Part shown: piece by piece, positions 27,112 through 35,592 of the stretch | How positions within the stretch are numbered: position 1 is the stretch's first letter | Layout: each line of letters opens with the position of its first letter | Source of the DNA: CAVTRI01 sp963737075 | GTDB taxonomy: Bacteria; Actinomycetota; Acidimicrobiia; Acidimicrobiales; Palsa-688 | Assembly (NCBI GenBank): GCA_963737075.1 | Contig: CAVTRI010000001.1 | Coordinates: 2,523,797 to 2,587,796 of the forward strand | Reading direction: 5' to 3' | DNA length: 64,000 nucleotides | Made by a program: the position numbers and the translations under genes | Notes under the pieces: generated by a model | What the model was told of the DNA's origin: nothing | The model's database searches: none | The model's input: the letters and a program-made list of their open reading frames with translations, nothing else

Positions 27112-29129
27112 GCCGAAGCCCCTGATGTCCCGCTCATGGCAACGCCGCCGGGCCGCTCGGGCCCTGCGTGACTGGGCAGCAACGTGACCGGCGCCGACCC
27201 GCCAGCCGAGAGGTCTTGTCCCGTGCCCTGGCTTCCACCGGCGGGCGGCACCGGCGAGGCGACGACGTGTTCGAGCCCGTAGCTGGTGCAGGCCCCGCAG
27301 TCGTAGCACGGCGTCCACCGGCAGTCCGGTGTACCCTGCCACGACTGCCGCCCCGACCCCGGCACCCCGCCCGCCGCGAGCGCGTCCTCCCACTCCTGCC
27401 AGAGGAAGTCGTCGTGCAAGCCGGCCGAGATGTGGTACCACGGAAGTACTTCGTCGCGGTCGCGGTCGCGATGCACATACCAGTCCCACGACAGCCCCTG
27501 GCGTTCCATGGCCTGGGTCCACAGCGAGAGGTCGAAATGCTCCGACCACTCCTGGAACGTCCCCCGCTTTCGCCACACCTCCTCGATGACGGCGCCCACT
27601 CTGCGGTCTCCGCGGCTGGCCAGTCCCTCCACGAGCGTCGCCTTGGGATCGTGCCACCGCAGTTGCACTCCCCGGTCCCGCCGGGTGGCGTCTCGCAGCA
27701 AGCCGATCCGGCGGGACATCTCGCTCGGCTTGTCCTGCCCGAACCACTGAAACGGCGTCTGGGGCTTGGGCACGAACCCTCCGACAGAAGCGGTCACTGT
27801 CACGCCGCGATGGAAACGCTTGCCGATGGCCACGCAGTTGCGGGAGAGCTCGGCGATGCCGAGGGTGTCCTCGTCGGTCTCGGTCGGCAAGCCGGTCAGG
27901 AAGTACAGCTTGATGCGCTGCCACCCCTGCGAGAACGCCGCCTCCACCGCGCCGTACAGGTCCTCCTCCCGGATGAGCTTGTTGACAACCTGCCGCATCC
28001 GCCACGTACCGCCCTCGGGAGCGAACGTCAGCCCGGTGCGCCGCACCTTCTGGATCTCGGTTGCGATGCCAACGGTGAAGGCGTCCACCCGCAGGCTGGG
28101 CAGGCTCACCCCCACTTGCCCCATGCACGCGGGGTCGCCGATGATCCCCGATACCACGTCTTCGATCCCGGAGAAATCGGCGCTGGACAACGACGTCAGG
28201 CTCACCTCGTCATAACCGGTCCGCGCCAACCCGTCGCTGACCATTTGCCGGACCTGTGCGGCCGGACGCTCACGAACCGGACGGGTGATCATCCCCGCCT
28301 GGCAGAACCGGCAGCCGCGGGTGCAGCCACGGAAGATCTCGACGTTGAGGCGGTCGTGCACCACGTCAGTCATCGGCACCAGTTGTCGCTTGGGATAAGG
28401 CCAGGCGGCGAGATCGGCGATGGTGCGCTTGTCGACCCGCGCCGGCACATCCGCATATCGCGGCGTGACCGAGACGAGCCGGGAGCCGTTGTACGCCACG
28501 TCGTACAACGAAGGGACGTAGACGCCGGGCACGTGTGACAGTTCCCGAAGGACATCGGCCCTCGATGCGTGACCCGACACCTTCCACTCGCGAACCACCG
28601 CGGTGATATCGCCGACCGCCTCCTCGCCGTCGCCGATCACGAACACGTCGACGAAGTCGGCCAGCGGCTCGGGGTTGAACGTGCAGTGGCCCCCGGCGAT
28701 CACGAGCGGGTCGTCGCGGCCCCGTCGGTCAACGTGCACGGGCACGCCCGCCAGGTCGATGCAGTTGAGCACGTTGGTGTAGACCAACTCGGCTGACAGG
28801 TTGAACGCGAGGAGATCGAACTCACTCGCAGCGCGATGGGTTTCCAAGGAGAAAAGCGGTAGCCCTCGCCGCCTCAGCTCTCCTTCGAGATCAGGCCATG
28901 GCGCGTAGGACCGTTCTGCCAACGCGTCGCCGCGCTCGTTGATCAACTCGTACAGGATCTGCAGGCCCTGGTTGGGCAGCCCTACCTCGTAGGCGTCGGG
29001 GTACAGGAGCAGCCAGCGCACCCGTCCCGGCTCGTGCACCGGCGTGATCGCACCGTCCTCGCACCCGATGTAGCGAGCCGGCTTCTGCACACGGGCCAGG
29101 AGCGGTTCGATCTGGGGCCAGAGGGACAT
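27108..29129 (-). CDS. TIGR03960-family B12-binding-domain radical SAM protein
   Basis: 673 residues from ATG 29129 (SLWPQIEPLLARVQKPARYIG, the usual family start). A B12-binding-like domain is followed by the radical-SAM cluster motif in FRGCTRGCRFCQAG (CxxxCxxC) near residue 255, FAPEGGTWRMR and a C-terminal CYDCGACTSYG. The open frame extends 220 bp upstream through a GC-rich repeat, which I exclude. The family is widespread, without an assigned reaction. It sits with the TIGR03936 gene and rng, suggesting RNA or ribosome-related modification (inference). Confidence 0.92.
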   Translation of the reverse strand: MSLWPQIEPLLARVQKPARYIGCEDGAITPVHEPGRVRWLLLYPDAYEVGLPNQGLQILYELINERGDALAERSYAPWPDLEGELRRRGLPLFSLETHRAASEFDLLAFNLSAELVYTNVLNCIDLAGVPVHVDRRGRDDPLVIAGGHCTFNPEPLADFVDVFVIGDGEEAVGDITAVVREWKVSGHASRADVLRELSHVPGVYVPSLYDVAYNGSRLVSVTPRYADVPARVDKRTIADLAAWPYPKRQLVPMTDVVHDRLNVEIFRGCTRGCRFCQAGMITRPVRERPAAQVRQMVSDGLARTGYDEVSLTSLSSADFSGIEDVVSGIIGDPACMGQVGVSLPSLRVDAFTVGIATEIQKVRRTGLTFAPEGGTWRMRQVVNKLIREEDLYGAVEAAFSQGWQRIKLYFLTGLPTETDEDTLGIAELSRNCVAIGKRFHRGVTVTASVGGFVPKPQTPFQWFGQDKPSEMSRRIGLLRDATRRDRGVQLRWHDPKATLVEGLASRGDRRVGAVIEEVWRKRGTFQEWSEHFDLSLWTQAMERQGLSWDWYVHRDRDRDEVLPWYHISAGLHDDFLWQEWEDALAAGGVPGSGRQSWQGTPDCRWTPCYDCGACTSYGLEHVVASPVPPAGGSQGTGQDLSAGGSAPVTLLPSHAGPERPGGVAMSGTSGASA

Positions 29130-29221
29130 CTCCCGAGCCAGTGTAGCCGTGGAGGCCGGCCCCCCCGCCCGTGACCGTGACCGGGCGCGTGCGTTGTGAC
29201 CGGGACGGGTCTGTCGCCGTG

Positions 29222-29285
29222 CGGGACCCCTCCCACCGGCATCCGCCGGCGGGCCCCTCCCCACGGCGCCACCCGTCCCTCCCAC
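29222..29285. repeat. Dispersed GC-rich intergenic repeat, copy A
   Basis: In the 236-bp gap between rodA and the radical-SAM gene. GGACCCCTCCCACC, a short variable part, then GGCGGGCCCCTCCCCACGG and CGCCACCC match the gap at 38.57-38.63 kb nearly base for base. A second CACGGCGCCACCCGTCCCTC follows within the same gap. Confidence 0.7.
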
Positions 29286-29365
29286 GGGGCGGGGTCCCAC
29301 GGCGCCACCCGTCCCTCCCGGGCGCCCCGGTAGTGCCCGCCACGGCCCCACCGGCCTCGGTTAGA

Positions 29366-30529
29366 TCAGCTGTAGCGACGCATGCGAACGTTGAGCGCCA
29401 GCCCCACGCCTGCGAACGTGGCGATCAACGCAGAGCCTCCGTAGCTCATGAACGGCAACGGGATCCCAGCGATGGGCATGATCCCCATCGTCATGCCGAC
29501 GTTTTCGAAGACCTGGAAGGCGATCATCGCCAGCACCCCGACGCACATCAGGGTGCCGACCAGGTCGCGCGACCGGGATGCTGCTCGCCAGATCCGCCAC
29601 AGCATGGTGAGGAACAGCACCAGCAGCAGTGCGGAGCCCGCGAAGCCGAGTTGTTCGCCAACCGCGGTGAAGATGAAGTCCGTGCGCTGCTCGGGCACAT
29701 ACGAAAGGTTCGTTTGACTGCCGTTGAACAGGCCCTTTCCGGTGAGGCCGCCGTCGCCGATCGTTATCTTCGATTCAGCCAGGTTGTACTGGTTTTGGCC
29801 GGCCAAGGTGCTGAGCAGCTTGGCGTTCGGTTGGTCCGGGGTAGACACGAATGACGTCAGCCTTGCTTTCTGGTAGCTCTTCAGCACGCCCAACTGGATC
29901 ACGCCGACCATCCCGAACACCGCTACAAGGCTGAGGATCGCGAAATGCCGTCCTCGCACGCCGGCGACGAGCAGCACCGAGATGAGCACCGCGCCCAGGA
30001 CCAGGGCGGTACCGAGATCCGGCTGCTTGTAGACCAGGACGATTGGGATTGCACCCAGCACGAGCACCACCAGCAGTGCCCGGCCGGGCAGCTTCCCTTT
30101 GAACGCCGCGCAGAAGCTGGCCAGGGCGACGATCAAGCCGATTTTGGCGAACTCCGAGGGTTCAAGCTGGTACGAGCCCAGCTGAAACCAGGCCTGAGAA
30201 CCCCTGCTCTTGTGTCCGACGGCGTACACCGCCAGCAGCATCAGCACGGATAGCACATAGATGAAAGCGGCCCAATCGCGATAGCGCCTGTAGTCGATTG
30301 CCGCGACCGCGAGCATCACGACGACCCCGACGGCCATGAAGATCAGCTGCTTTTGCACGTAGTAATGCGCGCTGATGCCTTCGGCCTGGAGCTGGTCGCG
30401 TGTCGCCGAGTAGATCATCAAGGCACCGAAGGCCGACACGGCGACCGTGACGAGCGCCAGCACGACGTCGAAATGACGCCACACCGTCGGGCCACGGCCG
30501 GCGGTGCGCAGGGCGCCCTGATCCGGCAT
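29366..30529 (-). CDS. rodA: Rod-shape determining protein RodA (SEDS glycosyltransferase)
   Basis: 387 residues with about ten hydrophobic segments. SEDS signatures are visible: SRGSQAWFQLGSYQLEPSEFAKI, YKQPDLGTALVLG, EQRTDFIFTAVGEQLGF and the C-terminal GIPLPFMSYGGSALI. RodA polymerises lipid II during elongation together with the class B PBP encoded just upstream. The two genes share one base (TGATG at 30527-30531). Last gene of the mreBCD-mrdA-rodA operon. Confidence 0.95.
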   Translation of the reverse strand: MPDQGALRTAGRGPTVWRHFDVVLALVTVAVSAFGALMIYSATRDQLQAEGISAHYYVQKQLIFMAVGVVVMLAVAAIDYRRYRDWAAFIYVLSVLMLLAVYAVGHKSRGSQAWFQLGSYQLEPSEFAKIGLIVALASFCAAFKGKLPGRALLVVLVLGAIPIVLVYKQPDLGTALVLGAVLISVLLVAGVRGRHFAILSLVAVFGMVGVIQLGVLKSYQKARLTSFVSTPDQPNAKLLSTLAGQNQYNLAESKITIGDGGLTGKGLFNGSQTNLSYVPEQRTDFIFTAVGEQLGFAGSALLLVLFLTMLWRIWRAASRSRDLVGTLMCVGVLAMIAFQVFENVGMTMGIMPIAGIPLPFMSYGGSALIATFAGVGLALNVRMRRYS

Positions 30530-32484
30530 CAGTCCCGACCCGCGTTGTTGGCGGCGGCGTTGGCCACGGGGAGGTTGAACAACGTCTCGTAGACCTGCTT
30601 GACGATCGGTGCCGCAGTGTTAGCCCCATAACCCGCCTGCTCGACGAAAGCCGCCACCGTGTACTGGGGTGCGGTGGCCGGTGCGAAAGAGGCGAACACC
30701 GAGGTGTTCTGCTTGTACTGCGGCGAACTGGTCGGGATCCCGCTCGACACCTGGGCGGTCCCGGTCTTGCCCGCGACCAGGATGGGGAAGTGGGCGCCCC
30801 CGAAGCTGGCGAACGCCGTGCCGTCACCGTCGTTGGCGGCGCCGATGAACCCCGCCAGCATGGCTGCGTGATCCGCCGGCGGCAGTGAGATCGTGCGGAT
30901 CGGCTTGGAGCTGAAGTTGGTCACGACCTTCCCTGTCGGAGTCTCTGCGTCCTGGGCCAGCCGGGGCGTCCACAGGGTGCCGCCGTTGGCGAAGGCCGAG
31001 TACGCGTTGGCTTCCTGGATCGGGGTGACAACGACGTCGTCCTCTCCGACCGCCGATTGGACGTTGTCACCGGGAAACCACACTCCGTAGGGGTAGGCCT
31101 GCGGGTACTGGGCGTGCAGCTTGGCCTTCTGGGCGGGGGTAAGCACGTACCCTGACGCTCCGCCTGGCAAATCGATCCCGGTGTTACTGGCGAATCCGTA
31201 CGCGTCGGCCACGTTTTGCAACGCCGTTTCCCCGAACGTCGCCCGTCCATTCCACAGCTGCAGGCCGATGTTGTAGAAGAAGGCGTCACTGGACACGGTG
31301 ATCGCCCGCTGCGCGTTGACGACGCCATAGGCGGCGTGGTTGTCGTTGGAGAAGAACTGCGAGCCGGGACCGGTGCCGACCCTGATGCCTCCGGTGTCGT
31401 CGAAGGTCGTGCTGGGCGTGATGAGCCCGCTGTCAAAGCCGGCGGTCGCGGTCACCAGCTTGAAGGTGGACCCCGGGTTGTAGGTGCCCGCGATGGCCCG
31501 GTCGAGCAGCGGGTTGTACGCCGCCGGGTTCTGCAGGGCGGCATAGTTCGCCGAGCTGATGCCGCCGACAAACAGGCTGGGGTCATAGTCGGGGTCGGTC
31601 GCCAGCGCGACGATCGTGCCGTCAGTCGGGCGCTCGACCACAACGGCGCCGGCGGGGGCGACGAAGTTGCGGGCGGTCACCGGATCGTGAACGTTGCGAG
31701 CGGAGACTTCTCCTGCCTCCAGAGCCTGGATGGCCGCGACCTGCACCTTGGTGTCGATGGTAAGCCGGATGTTGTCGCCCGGGAGGGGAGGTGTGCTGTT
31801 AAGGACGCTGAGCACGTCACCCCGGGCGTCGACGGCCACCTTCTCCACCCCTGGCGTCCCCCGCAAGACGCTCTCGTATTGGGCTTCGATGCCCGTCTCG
31901 CCGATCTGGTCGCCGGGTTGGTACCCCTGCGACTTGAGCCTGGCGTACTGGGTGGCGTTGATCGGGCCGACGTAGCCGACGATGTTGGCGGCCGCCTTGC
32001 CGAGAGCGCTGTACTGGCTCTGCGACTCCGTCGTGGCGGTGACGCCGGGGAAGAGGGCTGGATTTTCCTGGACGTAGAGGATCTGCTCGGGTGTGGCTTC
32101 GGGCAGGACCGGCACGGGAGCGTACGGACTGAACTGGAGGTTGTTGATGGCGGCATTCAGCTGCTTGGTGGTCATGCCGATCATGGCGGCCAGACGGGTG
32201 ACCATTGCGGGATTGGACCGGGCGGTCTGGCGGTCGACCTCGATGACGGGCACGCTGACCTTCCCGACCAGGACGTTGCCGTTGGTGTCGAGGATGTCGC
32301 CTCGGGGCGCCGGCGTGTAGATCAACTTGACGCCGTTGTTGGCGGCCGCCAACTGAGCTTTGGGGGCGTTGACCACCTGCAGGAACCACAGGCGCGCAAA
32401 GAGGGCCACGAACAGACATCCGGCGAAGACCATGAGGACGACGAGGCGCACGTGGGGTGAGGGTTGACTCGACGGTGCCGTCAC
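30529..32484 (-). CDS. mrdA: Penicillin-binding protein 2 (class B transpeptidase)
   Basis: 651 residues. One N-terminal membrane anchor (VRLVVLMVFAGCLFVALFARLWFLQ), a dimerisation/pedestal domain with PRGDILDTNGNVL, then the transpeptidase: SxxK in NPGSTFKLVTA, SxN-type SSDAFFYN and the KTG motif AGKTGTAQV. It crosslinks peptidoglycan in the elongasome with RodA. Start GTG 32484 overlaps the mreD stop (GTGA). Confidence 0.95.
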   Translation of the reverse strand: MTAPSSQPSPHVRLVVLMVFAGCLFVALFARLWFLQVVNAPKAQLAAANNGVKLIYTPAPRGDILDTNGNVLVGKVSVPVIEVDRQTARSNPAMVTRLAAMIGMTTKQLNAAINNLQFSPYAPVPVLPEATPEQILYVQENPALFPGVTATTESQSQYSALGKAAANIVGYVGPINATQYARLKSQGYQPGDQIGETGIEAQYESVLRGTPGVEKVAVDARGDVLSVLNSTPPLPGDNIRLTIDTKVQVAAIQALEAGEVSARNVHDPVTARNFVAPAGAVVVERPTDGTIVALATDPDYDPSLFVGGISSANYAALQNPAAYNPLLDRAIAGTYNPGSTFKLVTATAGFDSGLITPSTTFDDTGGIRVGTGPGSQFFSNDNHAAYGVVNAQRAITVSSDAFFYNIGLQLWNGRATFGETALQNVADAYGFASNTGIDLPGGASGYVLTPAQKAKLHAQYPQAYPYGVWFPGDNVQSAVGEDDVVVTPIQEANAYSAFANGGTLWTPRLAQDAETPTGKVVTNFSSKPIRTISLPPADHAAMLAGFIGAANDGDGTAFASFGGAHFPILVAGKTGTAQVSSGIPTSSPQYKQNTSVFASFAPATAPQYTVAAFVEQAGYGANTAAPIVKQVYETLFNLPVANAAANNAGRD

Positions 32485-33098
32485 GGAAGCCGCCTGACGC
32501 TCGACCCAGTACCCAGCCGTCGGCTGCTATATCCACGGGCCAGCCGCACTTGCGTACGGTTGCTGCCCGTCGCTCCCAGGGCTTCCGAGCCCTTCGAGCC
32601 GCGGGCAGCCCGCTCGTAGAGCTTGCTCACCGGCAGGGACAGCACCGCGTTGAACGCCGCCTCGATGAGGGCGACGCGCAGCAGCCAGGAACGCCCTTCG
32701 GCGATCAGCTGGTGCTGGCCGACGAGGTCCGCGACGCCGACGTAGATCACCACCCCCGCCGCCGTCGCGGCCGCCGCCAGCAACGGCGTCAGCACCCAAC
32801 CCTCGGGAAGAGCGTTGACCCGCAGCAGCCCCACCCCGTATCCGATAAGGCAATAGGTGAACGCGGATAACCCGAACGGAGTGTTCGTGACGAACAGGTC
32901 TGTGAGCAGCCCTGCCGTGAAGCCGACGATCGTGCCCTGTTCGGGACCCCCGGCGAGCCCTCCGCAGACTGCCAGGAGCAGCATGAAATCGGGCGCCACG
33001 CCCCGGATCCGCAGGTCCGAGGCCCCCGTTGTTTGCAGGAGAATCGCGAGCAGCAGGAGCCCGAGTATCTGCAGCCGAGCCTTGACGAGTGGGCTCAC
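32481..33098 (-). CDS. mreD: Rod-shape determining membrane protein MreD
   Basis: 205 residues from GTG 33098, with about five to six hydrophobic helices (LQILGLLLLAILLQTT, PDFMLLLAVCGGLAGG, LLAAAATAAGVVIYVGV) and a basic Arg/Ser-rich C-terminal tail. Sequence similarity in this family is low. The assignment rests on topology and position between mreC and mrdA. Confidence 0.88.
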   Translation of the reverse strand: MSPLVKARLQILGLLLLAILLQTTGASDLRIRGVAPDFMLLLAVCGGLAGGPEQGTIVGFTAGLLTDLFVTNTPFGLSAFTYCLIGYGVGLLRVNALPEGWVLTPLLAAAATAAGVVIYVGVADLVGQHQLIAEGRSWLLRVALIEAAFNAVLSLPVSKLYERAARGSKGSEALGATGSNRTQVRLARGYSSRRLGTGSSVRRLP

Positions 33099-33129
33099 CG
33101 CTTGTCGTTCCCGACCCCGCCCGGCCCGC

Positions 33130-33970
33130 TCACTGCGGCGACCACAGCAGCACCTCGAGCCCTGACAGCTGGTTCAGGTTGACCAGCGGCGTGAGGGTGA
33201 GTTCTGGCTCGGAAGCCCCTGGAAGCTGGGTGACGCTCGTCACGGTCCCCACGGGAATGTTGGGCGGGAACTTCTCCATGCTGAGACCGCTCGTCACCAC
33301 CTGCTGCCCCTTGGCCAGCTTGGGCTGGGGTGCCTGCGGTGTGTCCACCGCCACGCGGCAGGGGCGTGCCGCGACCGCCCCCCTGGGCCGTTCCGGTGTT
33401 GGCAGCATCGAGCCGCACACCTACGGCAAAGCTGGGGTCGGTCAGCAGCTCGATCGTCGACGTCTTGGATCCTGCCTGCTCGACGGTACCCACCAGCCCG
33501 CCGGCGGCCACCACCGGCTGACCGACAGCGATTCCGGAACTCGTGCCCTTGTTGATGGTCACCGTCGTCTCGAAGTTGTCTGAGCCGCGGTTGATGACCT
33601 CAGCCACTGCCGTCGGGATTTGACCGACGAACGGGAGGTGCGCCAGGCTGAGGACTTGCTGAGCCTGGCTCTGCTGGGACGCGGACTGTATGGCGTTCGC
33701 CTGCAGGCTGGTGATCTCGTTGCGAAGCCGTTGGTTCTCCTGACGCAACGAGCCGTAGTGCACCGCACCGGACAGGAAGTTCCCGATCGGCTGCAACGCC
33801 GCGTGCGTGGCGCGTTGAAGCGGCGAGAAGGCGTCGCGTGCCGCGCCGCGGACGTCGCCGAGAATGCCTCCATCGGAGGCCCGGGCGCTGATCGTCACCA
33901 GCGTGACAGCAGAGAGAAGCAGGACGATAAGGAGGTATCGCGGGCGGGACGAGCGTCGGTAAACAGCCAC
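33130..33970 (-). pseudogene. mreC: Rod-shape determining protein MreC, frame broken in a homopolymer
   Basis: N-terminal anchor (YLLIVLLLSAVTLVTISA), a coiled coil (LRQENQRLRNEITSLQANAI) and the beta-barrel domain (GTSSGIAVGQPVVAAGGLVG) are in one frame. The C-terminal half (KLAKGQQVVTSGLSMEKFPP, LEVLLWSP) is in another. The switch falls in a run of six C (plus strand 33378-33383). Removing one base gives AQGAVAARPC and a continuous 279-residue MreC. A base-call error in the run is the simplest reading, because the gene is normally essential and its neighbours are intact. Confidence 0.88.
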
Positions 33971-33991
33971 GATCCGAGCGGGAGGCCTCGC

Positions 33992-35032
33992 TCAGTGCTC
34001 GGTCGAGGACATGAGAACGCTCTTTAGCGCCTGGAACTCCTCGAGGCACTGCCCGCTCCCGATCGCCACCGAATGCAACGGGTTGTCGGCGATCACGATC
34101 GGCATACCGGTCTCGGCCCCGAGTCTCACATCCAAGCCGTGCAGCAGCGCGCCCCCGCCCGTGAGCACGATCCCTTGTTCCATGATGTCCGCCGCCAACT
34201 CGGGGGGCGTCTTGTCGAGGGTCACTTTCACGGCGTCCACGATCGACGACACCGGCTCTTCGATGGCCTCGCGTATCTCCTCCGTCGTGGTGACGATCGT
34301 CTTGGGCAGGCCCGTGATCAGGTCGCGGCCGCGGATCTCGGCGTGCAGTTCCTCTTGCAGCGGGCAAGCGGAGCCGAGAGCGATCTTGATTTCTTCCGCC
34401 GTGCGTTCACCCAGAGCGAGGCTGTACTCCTTCTTGATGAACTGGATGATCGAGTCGTCCAGTTCGTCCCCTCCGATCCGCACCGACTGGCTGGTCACGA
34501 TCCCGCCCAGCGAGATCACCGCCACCTCGGTGGTGCCGCCGCCGATGTCCACGACCATGTTCCCGGTCGGCTCGTGCACTGGAAGGCCAGCCCCGATGGC
34601 AGCCGCCATCGGCTCCTCGATGATGTGCGCCGGCTTGCGGGCCCCGGCCGACTCCGCCGCCTCCTGGACAGCGCGCTGCTCCACGCCGGTGATGCCCGAC
34701 GGCACGCAGATCACCATGCGGGGCTTGGCGAATTTGCGAGGTCCGTGCACCCGGCGGATGAAGTACGCCAGCATCTTCTCGCAGATATCAAAGTTGGCGA
34801 TGACCCCGTCCCGAAGCGGGCGGATCGCCTGAATATGGCTTGGGGTCCGCCCGATCATCCGCTTCGCTTCCAAACCGACTGCCAGCGGCCGGTCGTCCTT
34901 GATGTTGACAGCTACGACCGACGGTTCGTTGAGCACGATGCCCCGCCCGCGCACGTACACGAGGGTGTTAGCGGTGCCCAGGTCCACGGCCATGTCACGG
35001 CCAAACAAACCAGAGAGCAGATTGTCTGACAC
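33992..35032 (-). CDS. mreB: Rod-shape determining actin homologue MreB
   Basis: 346 residues from GTG 35032, with AGGGAGG upstream. Actin-fold motifs: AVDLGTANTLVYV (phosphate 1), VVDIGGGTTEVAV (phosphate 2) and VLTGGGALLHGLD (adenosine). It directs lateral wall synthesis. First gene of the rod-shape operon, so the organism is probably rod-shaped. Confidence 0.97.
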   Translation of the reverse strand: MSDNLLSGLFGRDMAVDLGTANTLVYVRGRGIVLNEPSVVAVNIKDDRPLAVGLEAKRMIGRTPSHIQAIRPLRDGVIANFDICEKMLAYFIRRVHGPRKFAKPRMVICVPSGITGVEQRAVQEAAESAGARKPAHIIEEPMAAAIGAGLPVHEPTGNMVVDIGGGTTEVAVISLGGIVTSQSVRIGGDELDDSIIQFIKKEYSLALGERTAEEIKIALGSACPLQEELHAEIRGRDLITGLPKTIVTTTEEIREAIEEPVSSIVDAVKVTLDKTPPELAADIMEQGIVLTGGGALLHGLDVRLGAETGMPIVIADNPLHSVAIGSGQCLEEFQALKSVLMSSTEH

Positions 35033-35142
35033 TCGGAGCGGCCTCCCTTAAGAAGTGCCGGAGGTGCAGTTCACGCTAGTGGCCGGCACCCCTTCAGTCC
35101 ACCCGCGTAGCTGGGACTCCAGCACTTGTAACCACGAGGAAA

Positions 35143-35571
35143 CTAACCTTTCCCGCCCTTCTCAGCCAATTGGGGAAAGAACAACGCGATTTCCCTGGTT
35201 GCGGACGCCGCACTATCGGAGCCGTGGACAAGGTTTTCTGTCGTCTCCACACCGAGGTCGCCGCGGATGGTGCCGGGTGACGCCGCGGCCGGGTTGGTGA
35301 CACCCATGAGCGCACGAACGATTTCCCATGTGTCGTCGGGGCCCTCCACCACTGCCAAGACGACCGGAGAACGGGTGATGAACTCGAGCAGCCCTTCGTA
35401 GAAACCTTTCCCCTCGTGCTCGGCGTAGTGCCGGGCGGCAATCGCCCGGTCCAAATGGCGGAGCTCGAGCGCCACAAGGCGGAGACCCTTGCGTTCGAAC
35501 CGTCGGAGGATTTCTCCCACCAAACCCCGTTCGACGGCATCCGGCTTGCAGATCACCAGGGTGCGCCCCAC
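35143..35571 (-). CDS. ndk: Nucleoside diphosphate kinase
   Basis: 142 residues from GTG 35571. TLVICKPDAVERG at the start and the active-site His116 in NLVHGSDS. It transfers phosphate between nucleoside tri- and diphosphates through phosphohistidine. The GTG has no ribosome site but has a TATCTT box nine bases upstream, the same layout as rplU. Only 21 bp separate it from the divergent glpK start. Confidence 0.95.
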   Translation of the reverse strand: MGRTLVICKPDAVERGLVGEILRRFERKGLRLVALELRHLDRAIAARHYAEHEGKGFYEGLLEFITRSPVVLAVVEGPDDTWEIVRALMGVTNPAAASPGTIRGDLGVETTENLVHGSDSAASATREIALFFPQLAEKGGKG

Positions 35572-35580
35572 GATCGGACG

Positions 35581-35586
35581 AAGATA
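35581..35586 (-). promoter_or_regulatory. -10 element for a leaderless ndk transcript
   Basis: TATCTT on the minus strand followed by nine bases and the ndk GTG. Any -35 contact would fall inside the first codons of glpK. No clear -35 match is seen. Confidence 0.35.
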
Positions 35587-35592
35587 GCGGGT

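Noticed and set aside
27168..28538. 456-codon plus-strand frame opposite the radical SAM gene
   Set aside because: Shadow of a clear CxxxCxxC radical SAM protein.
31216..32460. 414-codon plus-strand frame opposite mrdA
   Set aside because: Composition is Gly/Arg/Asp-rich with no domain, fully overlapping the PBP2 gene with its SxxK and KTG motifs.
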